The notes beneath the pieces are model-generated. The model made no database searches. It had not been told where the DNA came from and was given only the letters and a program-made list of their open reading frames with translations. Of a stretch of 64,000 nt of DNA, positions 31,501 through 39,792 are shown piece after piece (positions within the stretch are counted from its first letter, which is position 1; each line of letters opens with the position of its first letter). The stretch covers positions 620,001 to 684,000 of the forward strand of contig NZ_CP162004.1 in assembly GCF_040822115.1 (NCBI RefSeq), read 5' to 3'. The stretch is from Flavobacterium sp. WC2421 (GTDB lineage Bacteria > Bacteroidota > Bacteroidia > Flavobacteriales > Flavobacteriaceae). Position numbers and translations under genes: made by a program.

Positions 31501-32478
31501 ATACTGTTTTTGATGGTAATTAATGCCCCCAAAATAAGTTCCTATCCAAACACCCAATTCCTTGTCAATAGTTATAGAATAAGCCGCATTATCTGAAATA
31601 CTAAAGGGATCGTTAAAATCTTTTTTAAGATTAGTGTATTTATTTGTTTTGATATTATAAATAAACACACCCGATTCACTAGCTATCCAAATTTCATTAT
31701 TTGTTTTTTTATTGAACTGACGAACAAACAAACATTCATTTTTGGCAAATGGCAATGCTACTGTTTTTTTAGTGATAGGATTGTACGAAAGAACACCATG
31801 TTCTTGTGTCCCAATTACTATATTATTAGTATCTACAGCATAAATAACAGTTATCCTATAAGGAGTTTTACTTACAGCATCATAATTCAACACAACATTC
31901 TCAAATGACAAACTTTCATCTGAATAGTGGTACAGCTTGTTTAAAGACGAAACCCATATTTCCCCTTTTGCATCTCTAGTTATTGATGTTGCAATAAAAT
32001 AACTATTAGGATTGAATGTCGTAGTTTCATTTTTTAGTATTGAATATTTATAGAGAATGTTACCTGAAATAAACCATATATTACCATGTTCATCATGCTC
32101 TATTGTCGCAATTCTATCATTAATGGCCTCATTTAGAATACTAAACCGATCTGCTATTTTATCATATTTATACAACCCCTTATCAGTTCCGATCCAAATA
32201 ATTCCTTTGTATTCATGCAGCGATTGAATATAGTTACTACCCAAACTATGAATAGGATCACCATTCCCGCGGTAGGTCTTAAATCCATAGCCGTCAAATC
32301 TATTTAATCCATCTTTTGTACCAAACCACATAAAACCATCTTGGTCTTGTAACGAAGTTAAAACGGTATTATTCGAAAGTCCTTCTTCTACTTTATAGTG
32401 CTTAAAATAATAGTCTTGAGCATATAAAAAATTAGTAAAAAAACAAATAAGAATTACAAAATATAAGAATTTACTCAT
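28522..32478 (-). CDS. Hybrid two-component system sensor/regulator (HTCS)
   Basis: 1318 residues from ATG 32478 (an upstream TTG at 32505 is not preferred). After a signal peptide come two seven-bladed propellers of reg_prop repeats (motifs like DGFMWFGTKDGLNRFDG, GIWIGTDKGLYKYD), a Y_Y_Y domain, and one transmembrane helix at about 765-790. Then a HisKA domain (phosphorylated His in AHEIKTPLTL, about 828), an HATPase domain (NNAIKYSN; GTGIGLSLAQ), a receiver (phosphoryl Asp in VISDIGMPVMDG, about 1116), and a C-terminal AraC HTH. It senses a periplasmic oligosaccharide and activates the divergent PUL at 32866. All catalytic motifs are intact. Confidence 0.95.
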   Translation of the reverse strand: MSKFLYFVILICFFTNFLYAQDYYFKHYKVEEGLSNNTVLTSLQDQDGFMWFGTKDGLNRFDGYGFKTYRGNGDPIHSLGSNYIQSLHEYKGIIWIGTDKGLYKYDKIADRFSILNEAINDRIATIEHDEHGNIWFISGNILYKYSILKNETTTFNPNSYFIATSITRDAKGEIWVSSLNKLYHYSDESLSFENVVLNYDAVSKTPYRITVIYAVDTNNIVIGTQEHGVLSYNPITKKTVALPFAKNECLFVRQFNKKTNNEIWIASESGVFIYNIKTNKYTNLKKDFNDPFSISDNAAYSITIDKELGVWIGTYFGGINYHQKQYTQFKKYFPKNNQNSISGSAVREIHKDDKGDFWIGTEDAGLNKFNTKTQVFTSFKPNGRSGSVSYYNIHALLPRKDNIWIGTFEHGLDVLNRNTGKVIKHYEASSAKGALKSNFVFSFYETRNKDFLILTSIGIYKYNELEDNFDLFSIFPETMHYTTFMEDVDGNYWAGTYREGLLFYDSKNKKNEIFRYNYKDKKGISNSSINCIFQDSNNNLWIATENGLNLYDKKTKSFTKFDTTNGFPSNVFYSIVEDDLKNLWITTSKGLVNFGSDHTSIKIYTTANGLLSDQFNYNSAFKDSNGDMYFGNLNGMISFNPKNFTKNKYKPEIFITSLQINNKEVLTNEENSPLKKSISYLDELELEYDQSSFNIEFAALNYTGAQLTEYWYKLENVNKDWVYLGRNNKVFFTALASGTYTFKVKSLNSFGVWSKEATITIKILPPFWASIYAYVFYFIVLCCGLFAIIRYSNNVTQEKNNRKIKHLNDEKEKEIYHAKIEFFTNVAHEIKTPLTLIKSPLEKLLNFDYELPEIPQNLLIMKKNTSRLLKLVNELLDFRKTEIGGLKLTFVETNISAVMRNLHLRFSQLIEEKNIDFELDLSDKDIYAFVDKEALKKILSNLFNNAIKYSNNKVIVSLTRDEKKLKLLVKNDGNLIPSYLKDKIFEPFFRVENMGNNSGTGIGLSLAQSLTQLHHGSLQLVFIESELNVFELIVPLHQEEEFMLYDEFPKDSGNNESVIKELEGNSEKTAILVVEDNEDLLDFITKELISSYIVFSANNGESALEIIHNENISLVISDIGMPVMDGITLCKKIKTNLETSHIPVVLLTAKNSLKSQIDGLEVGADSYISKPFSMEYLKVQSSNLIENRKQIMKYYASSPLSHIKSIAHNKTDEAFLKKLDDEIIKNITDQNLSVESLSEIMNMSRSTLYRKIKDISNLSPNELINIVRLKKAAELLLNGDYKMYEIAEMVGYKSQTSFGRNFQKHFKMSPSDYISMKN

Positions 32479-32865
32479 GTTTTTAAATTTGATGTTAATC
32501 GACAACTTCTACAAATCGTCTCAATTGTATTCCAAATGTTGCAACAACATAATTTTTTAGCATTAAAAAAGAAATCTGCATCATTTACAAGTAATATTGA
32601 CACAAATGAATTGATTTTTTTCGAATAAAAAAGGCCTAATTTGAATTTTGAAATAAAACATATTGATATTTTTTTAGCTTAAAAATTATTACATGTGTAA
32701 AAAAAACAAATTAAAAATACACAATAATTAAAATTTAGAAAAATGAAGCAACAGATTTTAAAAAACAATATTAACTATTTTTTTGATCGAATAAGAGACG
32801 ATTAAAATAATAAAGGAACTATCCAAAAAACCAAAATCAATGAAAACTTTTTAAACGAAAAATCA
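32479..32865. other. Divergent regulatory region between HTCS and susC
   Basis: 387 bases, strongly AT-rich. It contains TGTTGCAACA (32537-32546), TAATTTG (a near match to the -7 box, about 32637), a small ORF at 32743-32805, and a 4-codon ORF at 32840-32854 whose start context repeats that of susC. An HTCS binding site is expected here but I cannot define it. Confidence 0.6.
32743..32805 (+). CDS. Possible 20-residue leader peptide upstream of susC
   Basis: ATG at 32743 opens a 20-codon frame (begins MKQQILKNN, ends FDRIRDD) that stops at TAA 32803-32805. It is followed by AAAGGA 61 bases before the susC ATG. Its length and charged end could be chance. I list it because it lies within the presumed susC leader, along with a second tiny frame at 32840-32854. 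Confidence 0.2.
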   Translation: MKQQILKNNINYFFDRIRDD

Positions 32866-35800
32866 ATGAAAACAAAAATCAACCAAATTTTAAAGCAGAG
32901 ATACTACCTCTTACTTTTTTTTAGTTTATTACTTCAACAAACGTATGCGCAAGACCAAATTCAAATTACTGGGAGAATAACTTCAGCTCTTCATGGAGAT
33001 GCTGTTCCATTTGCAAATATCTTAGTGAAAAATACTACAAATGGTACTGTTACAGATCTTGAAGGTAAATTTTCAATTACTGCAAAGACAAATCAAACTC
33101 TTGTTATCTCTTATCAAGGATATAAAACAAAAGAAGTTTCAATCAATAATCAAAAAACAATTAACGTTTCGCTAGAAGAAGGAGCAGTTGCTCTAGATGA
33201 AGTGGTGTTAATTGGTTATGGTTCACAACAAAAGAAAGATCTAACTGGAGCTATTTCAGTGGTTAAAGCCGATGAAATTCAAAAAAGACAAGTTACTACA
33301 ATGGCCGAAGGATTACAAGGCTTAGTAACAGGAGTTAAAGTTAGAGGTGGCGGAAGACCCGGACAAGAAGCCAGTATTGAAATTCGAGGACTTAAAAACC
33401 TACAAAATGCAAATCCGCTGTATGTAGTTGACGGATTAATTACATCAGCCAATAGAGATTTTAATCCAAATGACATTGAAACTATCCAAGTTTTAAAAGA
33501 TGCCTCTGCTGCTGCAATTTATGGCTCTAGAGCAGCAAATGGTGTAATTATAATTACTACCAAAAAAGGTAAAAAAGGACCACTAAAAATAGAAGTTTCC
33601 TCAAAAACCAGCTTTACATCTATGCCTACCTATGATTTAATGGGAACTGAAGAGTTTTCGAAATTTAATTTTCAAGCATACGATAATGCAGGTATTCCAA
33701 GACAAAACTTAAATCTTGGCGTAAACACTGATTGGCAAAAAGAAGTTTTTAAACAAGGCTTAATTCAAGATTACAATGCTAGTTTTTCAGGTGGAGGAGA
33801 CAATTCAACATTCTTTATGTCAGCAAATTATTTTGGAAATAAAGGAACTGTAGTTTCAACTGATTTCAACCGAGTTTCATTTAGAGTGAACACAAGTGGT
33901 ACAAAAGGAATTTTCAGTATTGGGGAGAACTTAGCCATCAGTAATTCAAAAACAGATGAAATGTCAGGCAACCCAATCATAGATACGTACCGATTATTCC
34001 CTACAATTCCAGTTTATGATGAAGATAACCCAGGCGGATATGGTTATGGAAAACAAGGTGTTGCAAATACTTTTGGGACAAACCCAATTGCTATTGCCAA
34101 TTTATTAGATACAGAAAATCAAAATTTTAGAATAAGAGGGAACTTATGGACGGAATTGAAACTAGCTTCTTTCCTAAAATACCGATTTAATTTTGGTTAT
34201 GAAACCAGTTTTGATAGTTACAACTTTATTAGAAAACTAGGAAATTGGACTTTAAATCAACCCTATGAGCAGTCATTTATTAATCAAAATAAAGGCCGTT
34301 CACAAACTAAATTATTTGAAAATACATTGACATTCAAAAAGGAGTTTGGTAAACATGAAATTACTCTTTTAGCAGGTCAAACCTTTCAAAAAGACAATTA
34401 CGACCAAATTTATGGTACAAAAAGAAATCTTTTGATTAATCCAAGTACAGGAAATTATTTTGATGTTTTGGATCTAGGTGATCAAGCTGAAGTTGGTGGA
34501 TTTAGAAATGAATCTGCATTAGCGTCTTATTTGGGAAGACTGGAATACAACTATGATGATCGTTATTTATTTAATGCTGTTTTCAGACGTGATGGCTCTT
34601 CAAAATTTAGTGATGCTAATAAATGGGGTAATTTCCCATCCGTTTCATTAGGATGGAGAGTGAGCAACGAATCCTTTTTTAAAGTGGATTTCATAAATGA
34701 TTTAAAAATGAGAGCCAGCTATGGTGAATTAGGAAGTGGAAACATTGGAAATTATGAATACCAAGGATTTATAAACACTTTTGGTGCCATTGTATTGGGA
34801 GATGGACAAACTTTATATCCATCAGCCAGTCAAGTTAGATTAGCAAACGAAGAATTGCGTTGGGAAAAATTAAAACAAACCAATGTTGGAATCGATTTAG
34901 GAATGCTAAATAACTCATTACGCTTAACTGCAGATTATTTTATAGCGCGTACAGAAGATGTTTTGTTTGGATTCCCAATTTTAATGACAACTGGAAATGA
35001 TGGTGGAAATCCAATTTCAAATGCGGCAACTATCGAAAATAAAGGATTTGAATTGGATTTAAGTTACAATAAGAAAATAAACGACTTCTCCTTCAATGCT
35101 TCTATCAACTTTACTAAACTAAACAACAAGTTAGTCTCTCTTGGTAATGGTCAAAATGAAAGTATTCAAGGGAATACAATAACAAGAGCTGGTGGTGCTG
35201 TAGGAATGTGGTACATGTTACAAACGGATGGGTTATTCCAAAATCAAGAAGAAATTCAAAATTATGTAAACTCAACTGGGACCGTAATAATGCCAAATGC
35301 ACAACCTGGAGACATTCGTTTTAAAGATGTAAATGATGACGGACAAATTACAAATGAAGACAAAGACATTGTAGGCAGTCCATGGCCAAAATTCGAAATG
35401 GGATTAAATGTAGGAGCTTCATATAAAAACTTTGATTTTTCTATGAACTGGATTACCTCACAAGGGGCAACCGTTTATAACGGATTTCGAAGTACAGTAG
35501 ACCGTTTTGATGACGATAGTAACTATAGATCTGGAATTCAACCTTGGACACCTGAAAACCCAAATACAGATTTTCCTAGAATTGTAAAAGGAACTACTTT
35601 GAACTCAAGAGGGGATAGTGATCGATTTTTAGAAAGTGGTGATTTTATCCGACTTAAATATGTTGGAATTGGTTACAACCTACCTGAAAAAACAATACAA
35701 AAAGCTGGTTTTACTAGTGCTAGATTTACTTTGTCTACACAAAACGTGATTACAATTACAAAATATCTTGGATTAGATCCTGAATTCAGTAATGGTAATA

Positions 35801-35877
35801 TTTTTCAAAGAGGGGTAGATGTAGGTTCATTTCCAAATCTAAAAACCTATTCACTAGGTGTAGAGTTTAGTTTTTAA
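32866..35877 (+). CDS. susC: SusC-family TonB-dependent importer (HTCS-controlled PUL)
   Basis: 1003 residues. Signal peptide to about residue 29 (ending QTYAQ), carboxypeptidase-regulatory-like domain (GRITSALHGDAVPFANILV), SusC signature LDEVVLIGYGSQQKKDLTG, plug (VLKDASAAAIYGSRAANGVI) and barrel ending SLGVEFSF. It is the first gene of a plus-strand run extending to 46833, divergent from the HTCS, the usual arrangement for HTCS-activated PULs. Its cargo is probably an arabinose- or galactose-containing oligosaccharide, inferred only from downstream enzymes. Confidence 0.95.
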   Translation: MKTKINQILKQRYYLLLFFSLLLQQTYAQDQIQITGRITSALHGDAVPFANILVKNTTNGTVTDLEGKFSITAKTNQTLVISYQGYKTKEVSINNQKTINVSLEEGAVALDEVVLIGYGSQQKKDLTGAISVVKADEIQKRQVTTMAEGLQGLVTGVKVRGGGRPGQEASIEIRGLKNLQNANPLYVVDGLITSANRDFNPNDIETIQVLKDASAAAIYGSRAANGVIIITTKKGKKGPLKIEVSSKTSFTSMPTYDLMGTEEFSKFNFQAYDNAGIPRQNLNLGVNTDWQKEVFKQGLIQDYNASFSGGGDNSTFFMSANYFGNKGTVVSTDFNRVSFRVNTSGTKGIFSIGENLAISNSKTDEMSGNPIIDTYRLFPTIPVYDEDNPGGYGYGKQGVANTFGTNPIAIANLLDTENQNFRIRGNLWTELKLASFLKYRFNFGYETSFDSYNFIRKLGNWTLNQPYEQSFINQNKGRSQTKLFENTLTFKKEFGKHEITLLAGQTFQKDNYDQIYGTKRNLLINPSTGNYFDVLDLGDQAEVGGFRNESALASYLGRLEYNYDDRYLFNAVFRRDGSSKFSDANKWGNFPSVSLGWRVSNESFFKVDFINDLKMRASYGELGSGNIGNYEYQGFINTFGAIVLGDGQTLYPSASQVRLANEELRWEKLKQTNVGIDLGMLNNSLRLTADYFIARTEDVLFGFPILMTTGNDGGNPISNAATIENKGFELDLSYNKKINDFSFNASINFTKLNNKLVSLGNGQNESIQGNTITRAGGAVGMWYMLQTDGLFQNQEEIQNYVNSTGTVIMPNAQPGDIRFKDVNDDGQITNEDKDIVGSPWPKFEMGLNVGASYKNFDFSMNWITSQGATVYNGFRSTVDRFDDDSNYRSGIQPWTPENPNTDFPRIVKGTTLNSRGDSDRFLESGDFIRLKYVGIGYNLPEKTIQKAGFTSARFTLSTQNVITITKYLGLDPEFSNGNIFQRGVDVGSFPNLKTYSLGVEFSF

Positions 35878-35895
35878 TTTTAAAAAAATAGTATA

Positions 35896-37422
35896 ATGAA
35901 AAAAATATTTTTAATAACTGTAGTTTTTCTCAACCTCCTTTCCTTATCATCATGCGATAATGAGCTTGAACTTAACAACCCAAATACATTAACAACAGGT
36001 CAATATTGGGCTACAGAAAGTGATGCACAAGCAGGAATAAATTCTGCATATGCTATGTTTTATAAAGATGGAATGTGGGCGAGATGGATTTATTTCCGTC
36101 TTGATTTAACATCTGATGAAGGTTTTAGCCAAAGCCCATGGATTGAATTAGCCGATTGGACCCGATTTAATTATATCAATTATAACTTCTGGGAAGGGAA
36201 TTCAGTTACTTGGAGAGATACATACAAAGCTATTTTTAGATGCAATCAAGTGCTAGCCAATGTTCCCAAAATTGAATTCAAAAATGAAGTGGATAAAAAG
36301 AACATTTTAGCTGAAGCAAAGTTCCTAAGAGCACTAAACTATTACTATGCAGCGATACTTTGGGAAAATATTCCAATCGTTTTAGAGCCTTCAACACCAA
36401 ATGATCGTCCAGAACAAAAAAATATCACTGAAGTTTGGAAACAAATTGAATCAGATCTAAATGATGCTTACGCCGATTTACCAACAGAATGGTCGTCAAG
36501 CCAAACTGGAAGACCTGACAAAGGTGCTGCAAAAGCAATGCTCGCAAAAGTGTATATGCAACAACGCAAATGGCCTGAAGCTAAGACGGCTTTAGAATAT
36601 TTAATAACTGGATCTGGCGCAAAATATAGTTTAGTAGCTAATTACAGAGATAACTTTACTGATGTAAATGAAAACAACAATGAATCTGTTTTTGAAATTC
36701 AGTTTGGAGATCAAAGAAAAGGGGGAACTGGTGAAGATCCTAGTGCGGCCGTTTCTAGTAACCGTGCTCAGTTTTTTGCTCCAAGAAGTATTGGATGGTC
36801 TGATGGACAAGCAAGATATTGGTTAGTTGAGGCTTTCAAGAAAGAAAAAAATAAAGACGGTGGTTTAGATATTCGATTAAGATATACCTTGTTTTATCCT
36901 GATTTATTAGCTGATTTTGGAGACAAAACCTATAATAAAACTTGGCAATGGGGAGCTGATGAGGCATGGTTTAGAAAAGGGAGTAGAGATTACTATAGAG
37001 ACAATGAAGATTATTACAGTCAAGTAAACTACCGATTAATTCGCTATGCAGATATTTTATTGCGTTATGCCGAAGTGTTGAATGAAACAGGAAATACCGC
37101 TGGTGCCTACCAATATGTAGACAAGGTAAGAGCTCGTGTAAACATAGGCACTTTAGCCGCTGCTCATCCTGAAATTGGAAATGACAAAACCAAATTCTTA
37201 GAACAATTAAAAATGGAACGAGTTTTAGAATTGGCTGGCGAAAGTGTTCGTTGGGAAGATTTAAAACGTTGGGGAGATTTAGATTCTCAAGCTGCTGTAG
37301 ATAAAATTGCAGCCCGTGATCCTGATTTTAAAAACTTCGTTGTTGGCAAACATAAAAGATTGCCAATTCCTCAAGTAGAGGTTAACAACAACCCCAATTT
37401 AATTCAAAATCCAGAATATTAA
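35896..37422 (+). CDS. susD: SusD/RagB-family surface lipoprotein (HTCS-controlled PUL)
   Basis: 508 residues, 18 bases after susC. Lipoprotein signal MKKIFLITVVFLNLLSLSSC with acidic residues right after the cysteine (DNELELNNP), favouring surface export. SusD motifs: LTTGQYWATESDAQAGINSAY, ALNYYYAAILWENIPIV, RYADILLRYAEVLNETG, ELAGESVRWEDLKRWG and RLPIPQVEVNNNPNLIQNPEY. A strong hairpin follows its stop codon. Confidence 0.95.
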   Translation: MKKIFLITVVFLNLLSLSSCDNELELNNPNTLTTGQYWATESDAQAGINSAYAMFYKDGMWARWIYFRLDLTSDEGFSQSPWIELADWTRFNYINYNFWEGNSVTWRDTYKAIFRCNQVLANVPKIEFKNEVDKKNILAEAKFLRALNYYYAAILWENIPIVLEPSTPNDRPEQKNITEVWKQIESDLNDAYADLPTEWSSSQTGRPDKGAAKAMLAKVYMQQRKWPEAKTALEYLITGSGAKYSLVANYRDNFTDVNENNNESVFEIQFGDQRKGGTGEDPSAAVSSNRAQFFAPRSIGWSDGQARYWLVEAFKKEKNKDGGLDIRLRYTLFYPDLLADFGDKTYNKTWQWGADEAWFRKGSRDYYRDNEDYYSQVNYRLIRYADILLRYAEVLNETGNTAGAYQYVDKVRARVNIGTLAAAHPEIGNDKTKFLEQLKMERVLELAGESVRWEDLKRWGDLDSQAAVDKIAARDPDFKNFVVGKHKRLPIPQVEVNNNPNLIQNPEY

Positions 37423-37428
37423 GCTATA

Positions 37429-37466
37429 ATTTTTAAGGGAATGATTCCTGAATCACTCCCTTAAAA
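37429..37466 (+). terminator. Hairpin immediately after susD, attenuator or RNA-stability element
   Basis: TTTTAAGGGA (37431-37440) pairs with TCCCTTAAAA, enclosing TGATT/AATCA around a CCTG tetraloop, with one A-C mismatch. There is no T-run after the stem, so it may be a partial terminator or an end-protecting structure that raises susCD mRNA over the downstream enzymes. Confidence 0.6.
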
Positions 37467-37500
37467 TTAGCAAACATTTGTCCCAATAAAATAAATTATA

Positions 37501-38673
37501 ATGAAAAACACAAAACTATATCTGGCGCTTGTGCTAGTAGGGATGTTATTACTTAGTTGTAACAAAACTAAATCAAGTAAAGAAAAAGAGAATAATACAG
37601 TAACAACCACGGTTGAAAAAAGAGAGATCTGGACAAAAGAACAGGCCAATTTCTGGTACGCAAAACAGCCGTGGCTAGTAGGGGCAAATTATTGCCCAAG
37701 TACTGCCATAAATCAATTAGAAATGTGGCAAGAAGCTACTTTTGACCCCAAAAGAATTGATCAAGAACTTGGTTGGGCAGAACAAATTGGAATGAACGTA
37801 ATGCGTGTTTATTTACATGATTTGTTACACAAACAAGATGCCGAAGGGTTATATAAAAGAATGAATAGCTTTTTAGAAATTGCCAACAAACACCATATAA
37901 AAATTTTATTTGTGCTTTTTGATTCTTGTTGGGATCCCTTTCCAGAATTAGGAAAACAAAGAGACCCAAAACCATTTGTTCATAATTCAGGATGGGTACA
38001 AAGTCCAGGGAAAAAAGCATTATTAGACGAAAAAGAATATCCGCGTTTAGAAAAATACGTTAAGGAAACGGTAGCGCATTTCAAAGATGATGATAGAATA
38101 TTAGGCTGGGATGTGTGGAATGAGCCTGATAACATGACAGGTCCTTCTTATGAAAAAGTGGAAATTGCTAATAAAGTTGATTTTGTATACCCTCTTTTAG
38201 AAAAAGCATTCCAATGGGCTAGAGAAAGTAACCCGTCACAACCATTGACTTCAGGTGTCTGGGCTGGCGATTGGACAGAGGTGAATCTAAAACCAATTTT
38301 TAAATTACAGTTAGAACAATCGGATGTAATCTCATTTCATTGCTATGATAAACCTGTCGATTTTGTAAAACGCATTAATGAATTAAAACGTTATGGAAAA
38401 CCAATGTTGTGTACAGAATATATGGCTCGCCCTAATGGAAGTACATTCGAAGGTTTTTTACCAATTGCAAAAGAAAACAAAATTGCAATGATCAACTGGG
38501 GTTTAGTTGACGGAAAAACACAAACAAAATTCCCTTGGGATAGTTGGACAAAAAAATACACTGCAGCTCCTCCAGTATGGTTCCACGAGGTTTTTAATAC
38601 AGATGGCTCTCCTTATATTGTTAAGGAAACTGAACTAATAAAGAAATTAACCTCTGAGGCTGTTTCTAAATAA
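37501..38673 (+). CDS. Clan GH-A glycoside hydrolase lipoprotein, substrate unknown
   Basis: 390 residues. Lipobox LLLSC (about residue 20) then a charged linker (NKTKSSKEKE). The body is a GH5-like TIM barrel: GMNVMRVYLHDLLH, ILFVLFDSCWDPFP, LGWDVWNEPDN with the acid/base glutamate (about 207), VISFHCYDKP, and the nucleophile glutamate in MLCTEYMARP (about 306), then MINWGLVDGKTQT. Relatives are often labelled 1,4-beta-xylanase or cellulase without biochemical support. As the first enzyme after SusCD it may be the surface endo-enzyme that starts glycan degradation, an inference. I cannot place it in a numbered GH family. Confidence 0.8.
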   Translation: MKNTKLYLALVLVGMLLLSCNKTKSSKEKENNTVTTTVEKREIWTKEQANFWYAKQPWLVGANYCPSTAINQLEMWQEATFDPKRIDQELGWAEQIGMNVMRVYLHDLLHKQDAEGLYKRMNSFLEIANKHHIKILFVLFDSCWDPFPELGKQRDPKPFVHNSGWVQSPGKKALLDEKEYPRLEKYVKETVAHFKDDDRILGWDVWNEPDNMTGPSYEKVEIANKVDFVYPLLEKAFQWARESNPSQPLTSGVWAGDWTEVNLKPIFKLQLEQSDVISFHCYDKPVDFVKRINELKRYGKPMLCTEYMARPNGSTFEGFLPIAKENKIAMINWGLVDGKTQTKFPWDSWTKKYTAAPPVWFHEVFNTDGSPYIVKETELIKKLTSEAVSK

Positions 38674-38688
38674 AATAAGCTGAAAACT

Positions 38689-38718
38689 AACCCTATTTTA
38701 ATGAATTAAAATAGGGTT
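38689..38718 (+). terminator. Intercistronic hairpin
   Basis: AACCCTATTTTAAT (38689-38702) and ATTAAAATAGGGTT (38705-38718) are perfect 14-bp complements with only GA between, so the real loop must include some stem bases. It lies between the GH-A and GH43-like genes, 14 bases before the next ATG, and could be an attenuator or processing site. Confidence 0.6.
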
Positions 38719-38732
38719 ATAATACCAATCAC

Positions 38733-39788
38733 ATGAAAAAAAGGATATTAAATACACTTTTTCTAATAGCCGTTTTATTTTTAGAAACGGCATTATTTGC
38801 GCAGCAACCTAATCCACCGGGACAAGTAGAAAATGGTTCAAAACCAAAGAACGAAGCCTACTTATTTGCTCATATGACCCATACAGATTACGGGAGGTTA
38901 TACTATTCAGTAAGTCTTGATGGCTTGCATTGGACTAATTTGAATGATGGAAAAAGAGTGTTTCCAGAATATCAAGGTCATCCTGATATTTGTAAAGGGC
39001 CAGATGGAAAGTATTATATAGCAGGAAATACCAGCGATGAATCACCAGAAATTAATATATGGGTTTCTGATGATTTAATAACTTGGAAAAAACATGCTGT
39101 TTATACACCTGACCTAAAAAGCACTCCTGATTATGCAAATGCATTACAAAGAATAGGTGCTCCAAAATTGTATTATGACAAAGACTCAGTAAAATTTATG
39201 CTAACATGGCACACACCACACAAACTAGGCTCAAAAGAAGATCCAGAAGCTTATTGGGCAAGTCAAAGAACACTTTATGTGTTATCTAAGGATTTAAAAA
39301 CTTTTGAAGGCACACCCAATCGATTGTTTGATTGGGATATGGGAACAATTGATGTATTTATTAGAAAAGTGGGAGATTCCTATTATGCTGTTTTAAAAGA
39401 TGAAACTTACCCCTCTTTATATTGGACCACGGGAAAAACCATCCGAATTGCTAAATCAAAATCGCTTTTAGGCCCTTACTCCTTACCACAAGAATCGATT
39501 AGTCCTAATTTTAGAGAAGCACCGATGTTGATTGCATCTCCTGATGATAAAATTTGGTACCTGTATTACGAACAATACCCAGGAGTTTCTTATGGATTAT
39601 CTATTTCAGATAATTTAAATGACCCTTGGTTTCAGGCCTCAGGATATACTTTTTACAGTGATTGGGATAAATATAGTTTACCCGAAAAAGCAAGACATGG
39701 CTGTATGATTTCCATTTCCACCAAGGAGTATAACAATTTGGTGCAAAAATTTGGTTTAAGTAAAACGGAATCAAATTCAAAAAAGTAA
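38733..39788 (+). CDS. Secreted GH43-like five-bladed beta-propeller glycosidase
   Basis: 351 residues, with a signal peptide ending LFAQQ. The body begins AYLFAHMTHTDYGRLYYSVS followed by DGLHWTNLNDGK and GHPDICKGPDGKYYIAGN. Later blades have INIWVSDDLITWKKH, GTIDVFIRKVGDSYYAVLKD, FREAPMLIASPDDKIWYLYYEQ, and ARHGCMISIS. The pattern (acidic residue in an early blade, Asp in TIDVF, Glu in REAP) parallels the base, pKa modulator and acid of GH43. Subfamily and substrate are not clear. It is periplasmic, because no lipobox is present. Only 5 bases separate it from the following gene. Confidence 0.75.
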   Translation: MKKRILNTLFLIAVLFLETALFAQQPNPPGQVENGSKPKNEAYLFAHMTHTDYGRLYYSVSLDGLHWTNLNDGKRVFPEYQGHPDICKGPDGKYYIAGNTSDESPEINIWVSDDLITWKKHAVYTPDLKSTPDYANALQRIGAPKLYYDKDSVKFMLTWHTPHKLGSKEDPEAYWASQRTLYVLSKDLKTFEGTPNRLFDWDMGTIDVFIRKVGDSYYAVLKDETYPSLYWTTGKTIRIAKSKSLLGPYSLPQESISPNFREAPMLIASPDDKIWYLYYEQYPGVSYGLSISDNLNDPWFQASGYTFYSDWDKYSLPEKARHGCMISISTKEYNNLVQKFGLSKTESNSKK

Positions 39789-39792
39789 AAAA

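Noticed and set aside
32537..32546. Palindrome TGTTGCAACA near the HTCS start
   Set aside because: Only 10 bp and a single copy; not enough to call an operator.
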